Positions 43,310 to 55,201 of a DNA stretch of 64,000 nucleotides are shown piece after piece. A program made the position numbers and the translations under genes. Every line of letters begins with the position of its first letter. The stretch's first letter is position 1. The DNA is from Bretschneidera sinensis (lineage: Eukaryota > Streptophyta > Magnoliopsida > Brassicales > Akaniaceae), in contig CM043699.1 in NCBI GenBank assembly GCA_023935145.1, positions 60,714,638 through 60,778,637 of the forward strand. The letters are read 5' to 3'. The notes below the pieces were generated by a model, which was given only the letters and a program-made list of their open reading frames with translations, searched no databases and had not been told where the DNA came from.

Positions 43310-44680
43310 GTTTCTCTACTTTGTCTCCACCAAGTAGGCCATCATTGCTAAGAACTTGCAGGCCCTTTTCGCTCATGTGTCCCAAGCGAGTGTGCCAAAG
43401 GGCTGCCCTATCCATCTCAGCCATCAAGCTTGCTGCTTGATCATTGATTTCTGTCTCTCCGATCATCTCATAGAGTCCATCCTTTACTTCTGTTTTGATC
43501 ACTACCAACGATCCCTTGGCCACCTTGATCTTTCCTCCCTCTACTTTGTATGTGTAGTCCATGGAATACAGCTGCCCTAATAAGATCAAATTCCTCTTCA
43601 AATCCGGAAGATACCTCATATTTCGCAATAGCCTTGTGACTCCATCAAACATCCTCAACTTGATGTCTCCTATCCCCCTCACTTGGGAAGAATTGTCATT
43701 TCCCAAGAAGACCTTTCCATTATTGATCTCCTTGAAATTCTTGAACCATTCCTTGTTAGGGAACATGTGATAAATGCACCTGGAATCCAGAATCCACTTC
43801 TCACTGCCTTGCCTCCTGCTCATATTTGAGCACACAACAAGAACATCATCTTGCTGTTCTCCTTTGGCAACCGAAGCCTCTCTATTGTTGGTATGGCTTC
43901 TTCTCTCATCCCACATCTTCTTCTTGCAATCTTTCTTGAAATAACCATCTTTGTTGTAGTAGAAGCACCTCTTCTCTCCAAGTCTTGTCTTAGAATGAGA
44001 TCTTCCATGGCTCTGCCCTCTACCTCTTGATTTCTCCCGGTAGTTGCCTTGAATGCTACTGCCATTATGAGTTACTGGCCTTCCTCTTACGAACAACCCT
44101 TCCCCACTTGATGCCTCCCTACTCTTGGCTTTGAAATCATGAGCCCTTATGGAATTGATCACAATCTCTTTAGTTAAAGTATCTCTTCTATACTCAATAA
44201 CATTAATCAAATTATCAAAACAATCAGGAAGAGAATTTAACAAAATAACAACCAATTGTTCATCCAGGAATTTAATAATACAACTAGCCAAATCTTGAAC
44301 TAGTTTATTAAAGACATCAAGATTATCTTGCAACTCCTTATTAGGATCCATTTTAAAAGCAAAGATTCTTTAAGAAGATAAATTTTATTAGGGAGAGTTT
44401 TGGTAAGAAACAACTCATCTAGTTTCTTCCATATGATAGCAGGATCTTCCGAGTCTCCGCACTCCCTTGTGACACTATCCGACATGTGCAAGAAGATGGT
44501 GCTGTCTGCCATCTTCTTCATCTTAACCCGTTAGTCCTCCGTGATACTTGCAGAAAAAGCATCATTAACTTCAATAGCCAAGTCCACTTTCTGTTGCATA
44601 AGAACCGCCTTGATCTTCTGCTTCTAAAGGGTAAAATGTCTCTTTCCATCAAACTTCTCAACAACGAAATTTGAAGCCAT
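43236..44680 (-). pseudogene. Element F gag, protease and pre-integrase
   Basis: gag starts at ATG 44680 (MASNFVVEKFDGK), with early stops. The longest piece (43236-44351) includes LLNSLPDCFDNLINVIEYRRDTLT, the knuckle region CFYYNKDGYFKKDC (two of the four zinc ligands replaced by Tyr), protease WILDSRCIYHMFPNKEWF (Gly of the D-S-G triad replaced by Arg) and pre-integrase ALWHTRLGHMSEKGL. This gives the copia gag-PR order. It is inactive as read. Confidence 0.88.
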
Positions 44681-44914
44681 CTTTGCGGAGAAAATCCTAG
44701 ATTTATGCAATACCCATAAATGCTTTCTTCAACCTCAAGAACACGATCGAAGACGGATCTTAACATCGTTCTTGAATCACTCTCAAGAACACGATCTGAT
44801 CTTGATCTTTACACCGTTCTTGAATCACCAAAGAAGTTGATCTTTGATTCTTGAAGTCATGACTCCATCACCTTCTTGTTCTTGCTCCGATACCCTCTAA
44901 CCAAAGCTCCTCCA

Positions 44915-44926
44915 GCTCTGATACCA
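44915..44926 (-). other. Primer-binding site of element F (tRNA-iMet type)
   Basis: Minus-strand TGGTATCAGAGC, one base inside the 5' LTR. Confidence 0.9.
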
Positions 44927-44927
44927 C

Positions 44928-45927
44928 TGTTGGAAATCACCTTGACAAGTTGCCCAAGTGGTGATCTTCCAAACACCCAAGTCTAGAATGACTTGTAAAG
45001 ATTAAGAATCAGAAATAGGAACAGAAATCAAAGAAATAAAGAAGAGAAGCGATTTGTTATCGCGGTTCGGCAATAGTCTACGTCCCCATGAGTTCCTCTG
45101 AACTCTCTACACTAAATCAATGGTTCTTTTACAATCACAACAACCCCTCTCCAAGAAGCTCAAGTTCTTAAAGAAACAAAGAAGAGAAGAAAGGAAGAAG
45201 ATAAGAACTATTACAATGCTCTCTATCTAATCTATACTTCTCTCACTTTACAACCAACCTCTCTACAATGAATCCCTCTTGTGTTTTGTGTCTTTGCACT
45301 CTCACACAATTCTCTCTTGTATCCCTTGATGACTTGTCTGCCACAACTTGTAATCACTCAATTGATTATATGTCTTATAGAATGAAGCTAGGTGACCTTT
45401 TATATAGTGCAACAACTTCTTGACCAATCTTGAGTGTCATTCTCCACCCTTAGATCTTGATGACCAATCAACCATGGCCCTTAATCAATCCTAATTGATG
45501 CTGTACGTTTTGGACTTGCACCCACACACTTAACAAAAGACTGAATCAAGTTAATCATGTGTGCATTAGTGTGCCTAGCGCCTAGACCTCCAATAGGGCG
45601 CGCTGCGGCCTTGGGCAAAATACCTTTTCACCACTTTCTGGGCACCACGACCTTGGGTAAGGGGCGCTGTAGCCTTGGTCTTCCTCCAACATCCTCACTT
45701 GCTAGGCACTACAGCCTGGGAGGAGCAGGGCTGTGGCGTACATTGATGCTGGACCCTTCAAAGCTGTGCGCACTTCTTTGTCTTGCTGAAATGAGAGGTG
45801 TGCACATACCCAAAGTAAGGTGCACACTTGTGTGCACTCCTTTAACATGCTAAAATTCATTCTTCCTTCTCTTGTTTAAACCTTAACCATGTTTAAACCA
45901 TATTTAAACCTTAAACAAATACCAATA
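44928..45927 (-). repeat. Element F 5' LTR
   Basis: About 1000 bp, the partner of 37941-38929. It adjoins the primer site on its left and the AGTTT duplication on its right. Confidence 0.9.
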
Positions 45928-45932
45928 AGTTT
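45928..45932. repeat. Right target-site duplication of element F (AGTTT)
   Basis: Matches 37936-37940. Confidence 0.85.
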
Positions 45933-46810
45933 CTTGTGATACCATTTGGGTTGACTTATGTTACAGCTGTATTCATAGACTTGATGAATAGAGTGCTTAA
46001 ACTATATCTTAACAAGTTTATAGTTTCATTTGACATTCTGATATATTATAAGAAGGAAGAAAAACATGTGAAGAATTTAGAAATAGTGTTGGAGATTCTA
46101 AGGAAAAAGAAATTATATGGGAAATTTTGTTTGTAATGTGAATTTTGGCTTAATAAAGTTACTTTCTTGAGACATATAGTGTCTGCAAGTGGTATAACAG
46201 TTGATCCACAAAGATAGAGACAATGTTGAGTTGGGAGAGACCAACTAATGTGACTGAGATTTGAATCTTCTTGGGGTTAGCTGGTTTTTATAGAAGATTC
46301 ATACAAAATTTTTCTATTATTGCAGTATTTCTGACTAGATTAATCAGGAAAGATGTGAGATTTATATGGTATGGGAGTGTGAGAAAAGTTTCCAATTACT
46401 AAAAGAGAAATTGATTACAGCTCCAGCACTGGTGCTTCCTTCTGGTGATGAAAGATTTGTAGTGTGTAGTGATGAATCCCATCAAGAGCAGGGATGTTTG
46501 TTGATGCAACATGAGAAGGTAATGGCATGCGGTTCTAGGCAATTGAGGAATCATGAGAGAAATTACCTTACCTATGACCTAGAGTTGGCTGCTATAGTAT
46601 TTACTTTAAAGTTTGGAGACATTATCTGTATGAAGCCACTTGTGAGATATTCATTGATCATAAGAGTTTGACATACTTACCTACCTAGAGAGAGTTGAAT
46701 TTGAGGCAAAGATGGTGGATGGAGTTGATTACTGACTATGATTGTATAATTCACTATCATCTAGAAAAAGGCGAAAGTGGTAGTTGATACATTGAGCAGA
46801 AAATCTACAA
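45933..46810 (+). pseudogene. Element D RT end and RNase H
   Basis: IPFGLTYVTAVFIDLMNRVLKLYLNKFIVSF and LEIVLEILRKKKLYGKF are RT; the catalytic FIDD box is changed (IVSFDILIYY). [19 protein letters not shown] leads to RNase [65 protein letters not shown]. Several stops. Confidence 0.82.
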
Positions 46811-46949
46811 GAAGATTGACTGCTATTGAAAGTCATGATGTGTAATTGATGATAGATTAAGAGAGATAAGAATGAAGTTGAATATCAGTGATAGAAGATC
46901 ATTGTTAACAAATATGGTTGTACAGTCATCCATAGTAAAATGCTTTTCA

Positions 46950-48340
46950 GAGATGCAAGGTAGAGATGAAGAGATAGAAAAGAGTAAGCATTGAGTATTT
47001 ACTAGAAAACAATATGAGTTCAAAATTTGAAATGAGGGTATTTTGGTATTGGAACGTGGGATTTATGTTCCCAATGATGTAGAGTTGATAAAGAAGATAT
47101 TGAGAGAGTACATGATGATGTATATTCGATGCACCCGAGTGACAATAAGATGTATAGAGGATTGAGATAGAATTACTGGTGGTCAGGATTAATAAGAGAT
47201 GTCGCTGAATATATTTCTAGATGTTTGATTTGTCAGTAAGTGGAGTTAGAGAATAAACATCTGGGAGGCTTACTACAGCCTCTTCCTATGCTTGAATGAC
47301 CATAGAAAAATGTGAGTATGGATTTTGTTTCTGGATTTTCCCATACTCAAAGAGGTCATGATACAATGTAAGTGATAGTAGATAGACTTTTTAAGTCATT
47401 TCAATTTCTTCCAATTAAAGAGTTGGCTGAACTATATGTAGTTGAGATTATGAGGTGGTATGGAGTACTATTAAGTATAGTGTCATTTAGAGATGCTAGA
47501 TTTACATCTTGGTTTTGGAGAGGCTTTCAGAAAGCCATGTATACACAGTTGCAATTTATTACAACTTTTCATCCTCAAATAGTTACGCAGACAAAAAGGA
47601 TTATTAGAGTACTAGAAGATATATTAAGGGCAAATGTGATGAGTTTCTCAGTAAGTTGGGATGCTTACTTGCCCCTGATTGAATTTGCTTATAGTAATTA
47701 GTATCAAACTAGTATTGGGATGGCATCGTTCGAGGCTTTATATGGTAGGAGGTGTAGAACTCCTGTATGCTAGGAAGAAGTTGGAGAGAGAAAGATATTT
47801 GGTCCAGAAATGATAAATCTAACAACTAAGAAGATCAAACTAGTTAGAGAGAACCGTAAAGTAGCAGAGAGTAGACCGAATTGCTATGCTGATAATAGGA
47901 GAATGTGTTTTATGTTTAAAAATATCTCCATGAAAAGGTGTATTGGGATTTAAACAGGAAAGGAAATTTGAGTCCGAGATATGTGAGACCCTATGAGGTT
48001 GTTGAGAAAATTAGGCTAGTCGTGTATAGCCTGGAATTACCTCCAAAGTTGAAGCAGTTACACAATGTGTTTCGTGTTTCACTTTTGAGAAAGTGTTAAC
48101 ATAATGAATCTTATAATATTTCGAGTTAAGCTGTAGAAATTCAGGAAGGTTTGGCTTTTATTAAAGTATCAATGAGAAATTTAGACAGAAAGGAACAAGC
48201 TTTGTGTAATAAAGTAATTCTAGTAGTTCAAGTTTTGTGGCGGAATAAAAATGTTGAAGAGAATACGTGAGAACATGAAGAAACTATGAAGAAATATTAT
48301 CCACTGTTGTTTCATGAATTAGGTAAGGAAATTTTGGGGA
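46950..48340 (+). pseudogene. Element D integrase and C-terminal domain
   Basis: A zinc finger remnant (HPSDNKMYRGL, YISRCLICQ), the core (MIVDRLFKSFQFLPIK, DARFTSWFWRGFQKAM, FHPQIVTQTKRIIRVLED) and a tail ([48 protein letters not shown]). In the third catalytic block Lys replaces Glu (QTKR for QTER). Stops are frequent. Confidence 0.82.
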
Positions 48341-48366
48341 CAAAATTTTTATAAGGTGGGTAAAAT

Positions 48367-50034
48367 TATAATACTCGTATTCATAAAGTAAGGGTAAAGA
48401 AGTAATTTAATAAATATAACATAGAATTAAAATAATATGTGAAAGATTTATTATTGAATAAAATAATTCTTTTGAAAAAAAAATGGACTCTTGGTGGTGT
48501 AAAGAAAAAGAAAAAGGAAAAAGAAAAAAATTGAAGCGTCCAAGAGGAAAAAGGAAAAAGAAAAAGGAAAAAAGAAAAAAAAAGTTTTGAAAAAAAAAGG
48601 TGGCTACACTTGGATGCCCAGGTGTAGCCTTTGCCTTGCATGCATTGTGCATACAAGACACAAGGATGGTGAAGACAGTATATATATATATATTAGTTTT
48701 TCTTTTATTTATTTATTCCTTACTAAATCCTATTTGGTTTTTTCCTTTCTTCAATTCAAATTTTTCTATTTCTTTAAACACTTGGGGATTGAAAGGAAGG
48801 TTGAAAGAGTAAAATTTTGAAGGGGTTTATGAGAGAATTTTATATAGAGTCATAGGAAGCTCTAAGAAAAACAAAAGGTAATAACATGAATTTTATTTTT
48901 GAAATTTAGCATACATGAAATTTCCCAAAATTCAAAGTGGGAATTTTCAAAGGGTGTGAATTACGGAGGAATTGAAGAATAAATTAGAAATTTTAATATA
49001 AATATTATGTCAGGTGTTGACGATCAACAACCAGGAAGGCAACCGGTCTAAATGAAAATAAAAGAACCGGGAGGGCAACTGGTCTAAATGAAAATAAAAG
49101 AACTGGGAGGACAACTGGTCTAAATAAGAATAAAAGAACCAGGAAGGCAGCCGGTCTAAATGAGAATGAAAGAACTGGGAAGGGAGCCGGTCTGAGCTAA
49201 AATATGTCGACGTGTGGGAAGACATTCCTAATAATAATAACATTTAAATTCACGCATTGCCTTTGTTTTAAGTGTTTATTGTTATTGCTTGAAATGTTAA
49301 AATGCTATTCATGATTGTAAATTTATTGATATATGAATGAGTCTCACAGAGAGAGAATTATTCTGAGGAAGAAATATGGAAATATGATATGATGAGAATT
49401 GTCTAAGTGATTGATTATATGTTGTGAACCTCATAACGAGGTAAATGATAATGTTGAATTGAGAATTTAGAGATGATTAAATATATGATTGAAAGATTGA
49501 TATGTCTGATGAGTAACTTAAGAAAAGATTGTGTAATAGGGAAATTATGAAATTGAGTAGTGATTACAGAATATTGTTATTGAATTATTTGAGAAAAAAT
49601 ATGAATGAATATCGGAAGATTATTAGAAGTAATTGAATTATAAGATGTAACTGGGAGTGTATAAACGAATACTTCTTGTAAATTTAATTCACTGAGCTTG
49701 TGAAGCTCCCTCCTAATTATACAATGTTTTCAGATAATAGGCAGGACAGATAATTTGGTGATTTGAGATTAAGACGAAGTCATTATTTGTAAGTCACGCG
49801 GTTCACATTCTCAGACTAATGGAAAAAAATATTTGTAAATATTCATGCATAATATGTTGTATATACTGTTCAGTTGAGATCTAAATAATGTAACTCCCCT
49901 ATTGAGGGTTGAGGATTTACGTATGTAAATAATTCAGTTGACATTTTTATATTATTGTATATATGTGTCGTGCTAGGATTTCAAAAAGTGACGACACCGC
50001 CTTAGGGGTGGCCAACTCGGGATGGTTCGTTACA
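48367..50034 (+). repeat. Element D 3' LTR (1668 bp)
   Basis: It begins TATAATACTCG (TG mutated to TA), directly after the tract AAGGTGGGTAAAAT, and ends GGTTCGTTACA before the AAAGC duplication. It shares the hairpin and minisatellite with the 5' LTR, but has many substitutions and deletions relative to it. Confidence 0.88.
49020..49200 (+). repeat. Minisatellite in the element D 3' LTR
   Basis: Five degenerate copies of the same 36- to 37-bp unit (GAACCGGGAGGGCAACTGGTCTAAATGA) as at 35010-35190. Confidence 0.85.
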
Positions 50035-50039
50035 AAAGC
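50035..50039. repeat. Right target-site duplication of element D (AAAGC)
   Basis: Matches 33895-33899. Confidence 0.88.
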
Positions 50040-50148
50040 AGCCCTTTAAAAGTAATTTGATATTAGTAATCAATTATATATGTTAGCAAAACTAATATAT
50101 AATAAAATAAACAATTATGTTTACATACTAAAAACAAGTGAAGTATAC

Positions 50149-50845
50149 CTCTCCATTTAAATTGCTAGTGTTAGTTCTTTTCTTCCTTACAACAACTCTC
50201 AGACAAGTTCTTTGGTTGTGGTCAAACTAATTGCAAATATTACATTGAACTATTCAAGATCTTCTCCTCATAGTTGATGGATCAGGCTCACTAGCCTCTC
50301 CACTTCTATTCCCTTTTGGCCTTCCAGGCATCCTTTCGAATGGTGGAGCTTGTATATCTTCATCAATGTTATCTAGAGTGAGGTCAGAATTAGGAAGTGG
50401 ATGGATAATCTCATTGTAAGCTTCCATTTATGTCTTCAAAGTGAAATACTCATAGACATAGTCCTCCATTTTATCTTTCTTGTGTGTAATACAAATAACT
50501 ACGTGTTCGCAAGGTAATCCAGTTTTAAACTAGTACTAACAACTACAAATTTTCTCTCTCAAATTCATTACATAAAGCACATCATTCTCCATGACTTGGT
50601 ATTTATTATTTCCACATGCAGTAAACTTGTAGTTTTGTGTTGGTTGCATCATCTTGTTTAGCTCCCCCTTAATCTTAGGTGTAAGTATTTCTTTATCTTT
50701 CAAACAAGTAGCACCCAACCTAAACCTTTTGTGCAGCCTACCCATCAACTTCATTCTAATATTCTATAGTAATATATATACTGGCTTATTCCTACACTTT
50801 GTCACCCAAGAATTAAATGATTCTGTGTGGTTGTTGGTGTCAGGA
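50149..50845 (-). pseudogene. MULE transposase (MURA-like), C-terminal half with SWIM finger
   Basis: The minus frame reads NNHTESFNSWVTKCRNKPVYILL, IRMKLMGRLHKRFRLGATCLKDKEILTPKIKGELNKMMQ, FTACGNNKYQVMENDVLYVMNLREKICSC. This is the end of the MULE transposase core running into a SWIM finger (CxC...CxH); later frames retain a second-finger remnant (VQCNICN..DHNQRTC) and a linker with GRPKGNRSGEASEP. MULE transposase cuts and pastes the element DNA. A possible intron donor (GAG/GTATAC) at 50148-50147 precedes the D insertion. The N-terminal half is lost beyond the insertion at 50846. Confidence 0.82.
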
Positions 50846-51058
50846 TCGAGCGCTTACCAGTGCACCAAAAGATGTAGTTCATAACGTGTACTCAAATCAC
50901 TTAAACCATATAACATCATAAGCACCACATGTCGACGGTGACTTAACCTAAACCCCAGCCTCCGTTATGAGGCAATTGCAGTCAACACCTGAACAATAAT
51001 CTTTCCCCCAACACTTGCACCACTAGGATTCGAACTCGTAACCTAGCTTTGATACTAA
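50846..51058 (-). other. Leader-like segment of a copia element, with degenerate tRNA-iMet primer site
   Basis: On the minus strand TAGTATCAAAGCTAGGTT (51056-51039 region) follows the LTR end and matches the iMet primer site TGGTATCAGAGCCAGGTT at 15 of 18 positions. About 190 bp of leader follows and then stops abruptly at MULE sequence (50845). No coding content. Confidence 0.55.
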
Positions 51059-52330
51059 TTGTTAACTAAGATATAACCCAAGAGATGGGCTGAATTGGGT
51101 TTTAAAAACTTTTTACACAAAGCAAAAACGTTCACACAAATATGGAATCAAACAATAGATATTGAATTGTCGAAAATTAAAAGAGCAACGGAGTAGAAAG
51201 TGCAAACTCGGTTTTAGAGTGGTTCAATAATATTGAAATCTCTCTGCTTAAAGATTTTAACTATATCAAATAAGCAAATTCCAAGGTGTTGTCTAAACCT
51301 TTACAATATTCTTTTGTAAAGAAATTCTCTCTTAAGTGTTTAACACCTAAACACTCACAAGAGTTACACCAACTCTTTCTCTTACAATGATTGAAATTAA
51401 TGAGTTAAGTTTGGTATAAGAGAGATTGTGTTTAATGCTTACAACTGAAGAATATCTCTCTTTCAATAACAAAGTTTTAATAATGGCTCAAGAAGAAGTT
51501 TTGAAAGCTTTGAAGAGTTATAAATTAGCTCTAGAAGAAATTGAATGTTCTTGATTACTAAAAATGCCTATTTATGAAAGGTTTTTATAGTCTTAACTTC
51601 ATACGGCCGTTAGACACAAAAATAGTTGTTTGGAGCATTAAATGCTCTGCACCTCAATTTTTGAAAACTAGCCGTTATTTTCGAAGGTCCAGTCAACTGT
51701 GTCCAAGATCTAATCAACTAGGTCTTTCGTAAAACAAGAAAATAGGCATCAGGGGCAAAATCCAGTCGAATGTGTACTCTGTCCAGTTAACTAGGCTTAG
51801 GGTAAAAACTTAATGACTAACCATCCAGTTAATTGTATCACTAGCCCAATCGACTGGGTCATTTCAAAAACAGATTTTTTATTTTTATTTTTTTTATTAC
51901 CCTTTTTAAATATAAAAACATTTTGAAATCCAAATGAACCAAATTAAATCTAGGTAATTGAGAAGAGATTACATGAAAATCAAATACCTTAAGAGCTACT
52001 AACCTTGGACTTCCTCCAAGATGCGTGCGTATTTTCTTAAGTGCGTACAAACCTTCTAAAGCACTTATATGTCACCTTAACAACTAAAACACTTTGGTAG
52101 AGATGGTTAGATCATTTTAAGTTAGCTTTATCATTATCAAAATCAATATAGGGTCAACAATCTCCTAATTTTTTATAATGACAAAATCATTACTTGAAAA
52201 GCTACTTAAAAATATAAATGTTTAGTTTTTATAAAAATTTGGAAAGAGTTTCCTCTGTGTTTTTTAGAAAACCTCCAGCAAAGTTTAAAAAGATACCAAC
52301 CAAACAGTATGTCGAACAATTAAATCAAGT
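51059..52330 (-). repeat. Copia (Sirevirus-like) LTR bounded by a primer site on the left and a polypurine tract on the right
   Basis: The left end TGTTAACTAAGATATAACCCAAGAG is the reverse of a typical LTR end next to a primer site. On the right, minus-strand GTCAAAAAGGGGGAGAAAAA (about 52363-52382) is the polypurine tract usual before the 3' LTR of Sirevirus-type copia elements. The right limit is approximate. The LTR interior has no ORF. Confidence 0.55.
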
Positions 52331-52384
52331 TTAGCTAACTAAACTCCTCTTTAACTTTGCAATTTTTCTCCCCCTTTTTGACAT

Positions 52385-52797
52385 CCTCAATAAAAAAAGT
52401 TAGAAAAGTTATCTCATAAAGCAAACCATAATATTCATAAAATATCCAAACAGCCATAAAGTAGTAATAATATCAAGAAAAGATTCAAAATCCATGAAAT
52501 ATATATATAAAAAAGCTCCCATGAGCCAAACCAAAATAAGCAAGACATGTAGAATGAAAAGAAAATGTTCTTGCAAAAGTCTTAGGAGAAGAAAAAGAAA
52601 GATAAATGAGGGGATCAGGGCTGAATAACATGAAGTAGAGGGATCGAAGTAGTCGGATAGAAGATCCCAGATCTCAGCAAGGGAACCCTCCATGTGAGAC
52701 TTGAACTCCTGTAAATCATCTCGCAAAGCATTAAAGTCTATCCTCATGGGCTGGAAGCTAGAATCAACCACAGTCCTCAAGTTTTGGAATCCATCAT
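52385..52797 (-). pseudogene. Tail of a copia 3' ORF (Sirevirus-like), cut by element E
   Basis: The minus frame reads GFQNLRTVVDSSFQPMRIDFNALRDDLQEFKSHMEGSLAEIWDLLSDYF, coiled-coil-like, then hydrophobic stretches (FIFLFLLLRLLQEHFLF.., LILVWLMGAFLYIYF) up to the stop at 52409. It lies just before the polypurine tract, where Sireviruses may carry an envelope-like or extra ORF. The function is not established. Its first residues (MGYY) come from the E LTR. Confidence 0.5.
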
Positions 52798-54705
52798 TGT
52801 AATAACCCATTCCAGGTTGGCCACCCCTGAGACAGTGTCATCATATTTTGAAAATCCCAGCACGACATATATATGCAACAATAAAAAATAATACTAATAG
52901 AAATTTTTATTTTAATCATCAACCCTGAACAAGAGAGGTACATCAATCTGATATTGACTTAAACATAATACACAATGTAAAATGCATGAATATTTACAAA
53001 TAAAATTTTTATATTTCATTTTCTCATTTGTCTGAGGATGCTGACACGTACGTGGCTTACAGAAAAATGATTTTGTCTGACTCTTAACCCACCAGATTAT
53101 TTGTCCTGTCTGCTATCTGAAATCATTGTGCAATGAGGGATGAGCTTCACAAGCTCAGTGAATTAAATTTACTAGAAGTGTTCAATTTGTATAAATAGCT
53201 CTTTAATATTTAATTATTTATTTCTCATATGACTGGATAATAGCATATAGTCTAACATTTAGATAGTTCCTATCATATCATACTTCTACGTTTCTTTCTC
53301 ACCATAACTGTCTCTTTGTGAGACTAATTTATTTATAAATAAATGCATAATATCAACAACATTTCAACAATAATATCAACATGTAAAACAGATGCAATGC
53401 GTGAATTATTATTAGGGAACATCTTCCCACATGTCGACATGTTTTTATCTTAGACCGACCCACTCCTGTTACTTTTCTTTCCAGCATATATTAGCTGTCA
53501 CGGTTTTTCCCTTTTTTCCCGCATATACCGACTATCACGATTTTCTTTATTTCCAGCATATACCGACTGTCACGGTTTTTCAATTAGATCGGCCCCCTCC
53601 CGGTTCTTTTCTTTTATACACATGCGTATGAACAATGATATGAAATATGTGCATAAACAATAATATAAAAACAACATGAATTCAAATATTAAATTTAGCC
53701 ATCCTGTCTTTCCTCAAATTTCTACTTGATAAATTTCATTAATTTCTTCTCCTCATATATCACATCAATTCATTAATCATAACTCATCAAGAATTTTATT
53801 TATCACCATCATTATTAAATCGACTCATTATTCTAATAATATATATTTTTTCACATAATAATTTTCTATATGTCCAATATTCATATCATACCTATCAACC
53901 AAATTTTTATCTACCACCAAAGCATAAGCTAATAATTTATTTTAATATTATCACTAGATATTTGATTTTTATTTAGATTACTTAAAGTAAATCTAACTCA
54001 CCATATAGCACTTAAAGCTAACCGTGGATCACCTCCTTGCCCTTTCTGCTCCTCTCAGCAATTTCTCCCGGTTGCTGATCGTAAACAGCTGACAAAATAT
54101 TTATATTAAATTTCTAATTTATTCTTTAATTCTCCAAAATTTACACCCTTTGAAAATTTCCACTTTGAATACCGGGAAATTTCATGTATGATAAAGAAAT
54201 CAAAAAAATAAACATTACATATTTACCTTATGTTTTTCTTATAGCTTCTCGTGACTCTTTATAAAATTCTCCCGTAAACCCCTTCAAAATTTTGCTCTTT
54301 CAACCTTTCTTTTGGTCCCCAAGTATTTAAGGAAATAGAGTAATTTGAAGGAAGACTAAACAAAGTTTGGTAAGTGTTAATTATGTTTACATATAAGTGT
54401 ATATATATAAGTACAAACTTTGCAAAACTTTTCGGCAGCTTCAAAAGTTGTTTGCACCATCAGCACCTAAACTCCCAAAAATAACTCCACGTTTTGGCTA
54501 AATGTCTAGTATGTAGCCTCCCAAAATTAACTTGGCAGTAGGTGTTGCCATCTGCTGCCACATTTTGTTTGTTTGTTTTATTTATTTATTTGACTTTTCA
54601 TATTTAAATATATGTATATATATATATATATATATATTATTTTAACTCTATATCATATTTATTAAAGTACTTCTTTACCTTTACTTTACAAATACGGGTA
54701 TTACA
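52798..54705 (-). repeat. Element E 3' LTR (about 1908 bp)
   Basis: Minus-strand start TGTAATACCCGTATTTGTAAAG, as in element D, and end ...GGGTTATTACA. It includes a diverged minisatellite (about 53440-53610, GCATATACCGACTGTCACGG units) and a TA run at about 54610-54637. Confidence 0.85.
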
Positions 54706-54717
54706 ATTCTACCCACC

Positions 54718-55155
54718 TTACAAAAATTTTGTCCTCGAAATTTCCTTACCTAATTCAAGAAAAAGTTGGGGGTATTCCTTCCTCATTCTTGCTTCATGTT
54801 CCCATATGACTTCTTCGACGTCTTTATTCTGCCATAATACTTGAATCAAATGAATGACTTTATTACGCAAGACTTGTTCTTTTCTGTCTAGAATTCTGAC
54901 CGGTACTTGCATAAAAGTCAAATCTTCCTGAAATTCTATTGCCTGATTCGAGATACTATGGGATTCATTGTGTAAGTACTTTCTCAGCAATGACACATAA
55001 AACACATTATGTAATTGCTTTAATTCTGGAGGCAAATCCAAACGATATGCTACTGGTCCAATTCTCTTGATCACCTCATATGGCCCTACAAATCTCGAGC
55101 TTAACTTTCCCTTCTTTTTAAACCTCAACACACCCTTCCACGGAGATATCTTCAA
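54718..55155 (-). pseudogene. Element E integrase C-terminal and chromodomain-like tail
   Basis: [60 protein letters not shown], then [47 protein letters not shown]. The tail pattern (VLW....EEATWE.E..M...YP.LF) is the Tekay chromodomain region, thought to steer integration into heterochromatin. Intact over this stretch. Confidence 0.88.
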
Positions 55156-55201
55156 AAATACCCAATCACCAACTTGGAACTTAAGAGGTCATCTTCTTTT
55201 A

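Larger units (their letters stand above)
37941..45927 (-). mobile_element. Element F: Ty1/copia retrotransposon, carrying solo Athila LTR C
   Basis: LTRs of about 1 kb at both ends (37941-38929 and 44928-45927), minus-strand tRNA-iMet primer site (44915-44926), then gag, protease, integrase, RT and RNase H on the minus strand, the Ty1/copia order. AGTTT duplications flank it. The polypurine tract AAAGGTAGAGA lies at the 3' LTR (about 38930-38942, reverse). Scattered stops and frameshifts show it is moderately old. The RT is split by the later insertion of C. Confidence 0.92.
33900..50034 (+). mobile_element. Element D: Tekay-like (chromovirus) Ty3/gypsy element carrying nested copia F
   Basis: LTRs at 33900-36012 and 48367-50034, tRNA-iMet primer site at 36017-36028, decayed gag, protease, RT, RNase H and integrase on the plus strand, and AAAGC duplications. 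The integrase tail (RNLDRKEQALCNKVI..VLWRNKNVEE) and the ending FGDKIF match the Tekay/Del lineage; element E carries a better copy. Without insert F it is about 8.1 kb. Many stops show it is old. It inserted into the MULE transposase gene, near the start of the last exon. Confidence 0.88.

Noticed and set aside
50990..51058. tRNA gene or SINE suggested by GTTCGAATCC-like sequence
   Set aside because: It matches an extended tRNA-iMet primer site next to an LTR end; no cloverleaf or A box could be made out.
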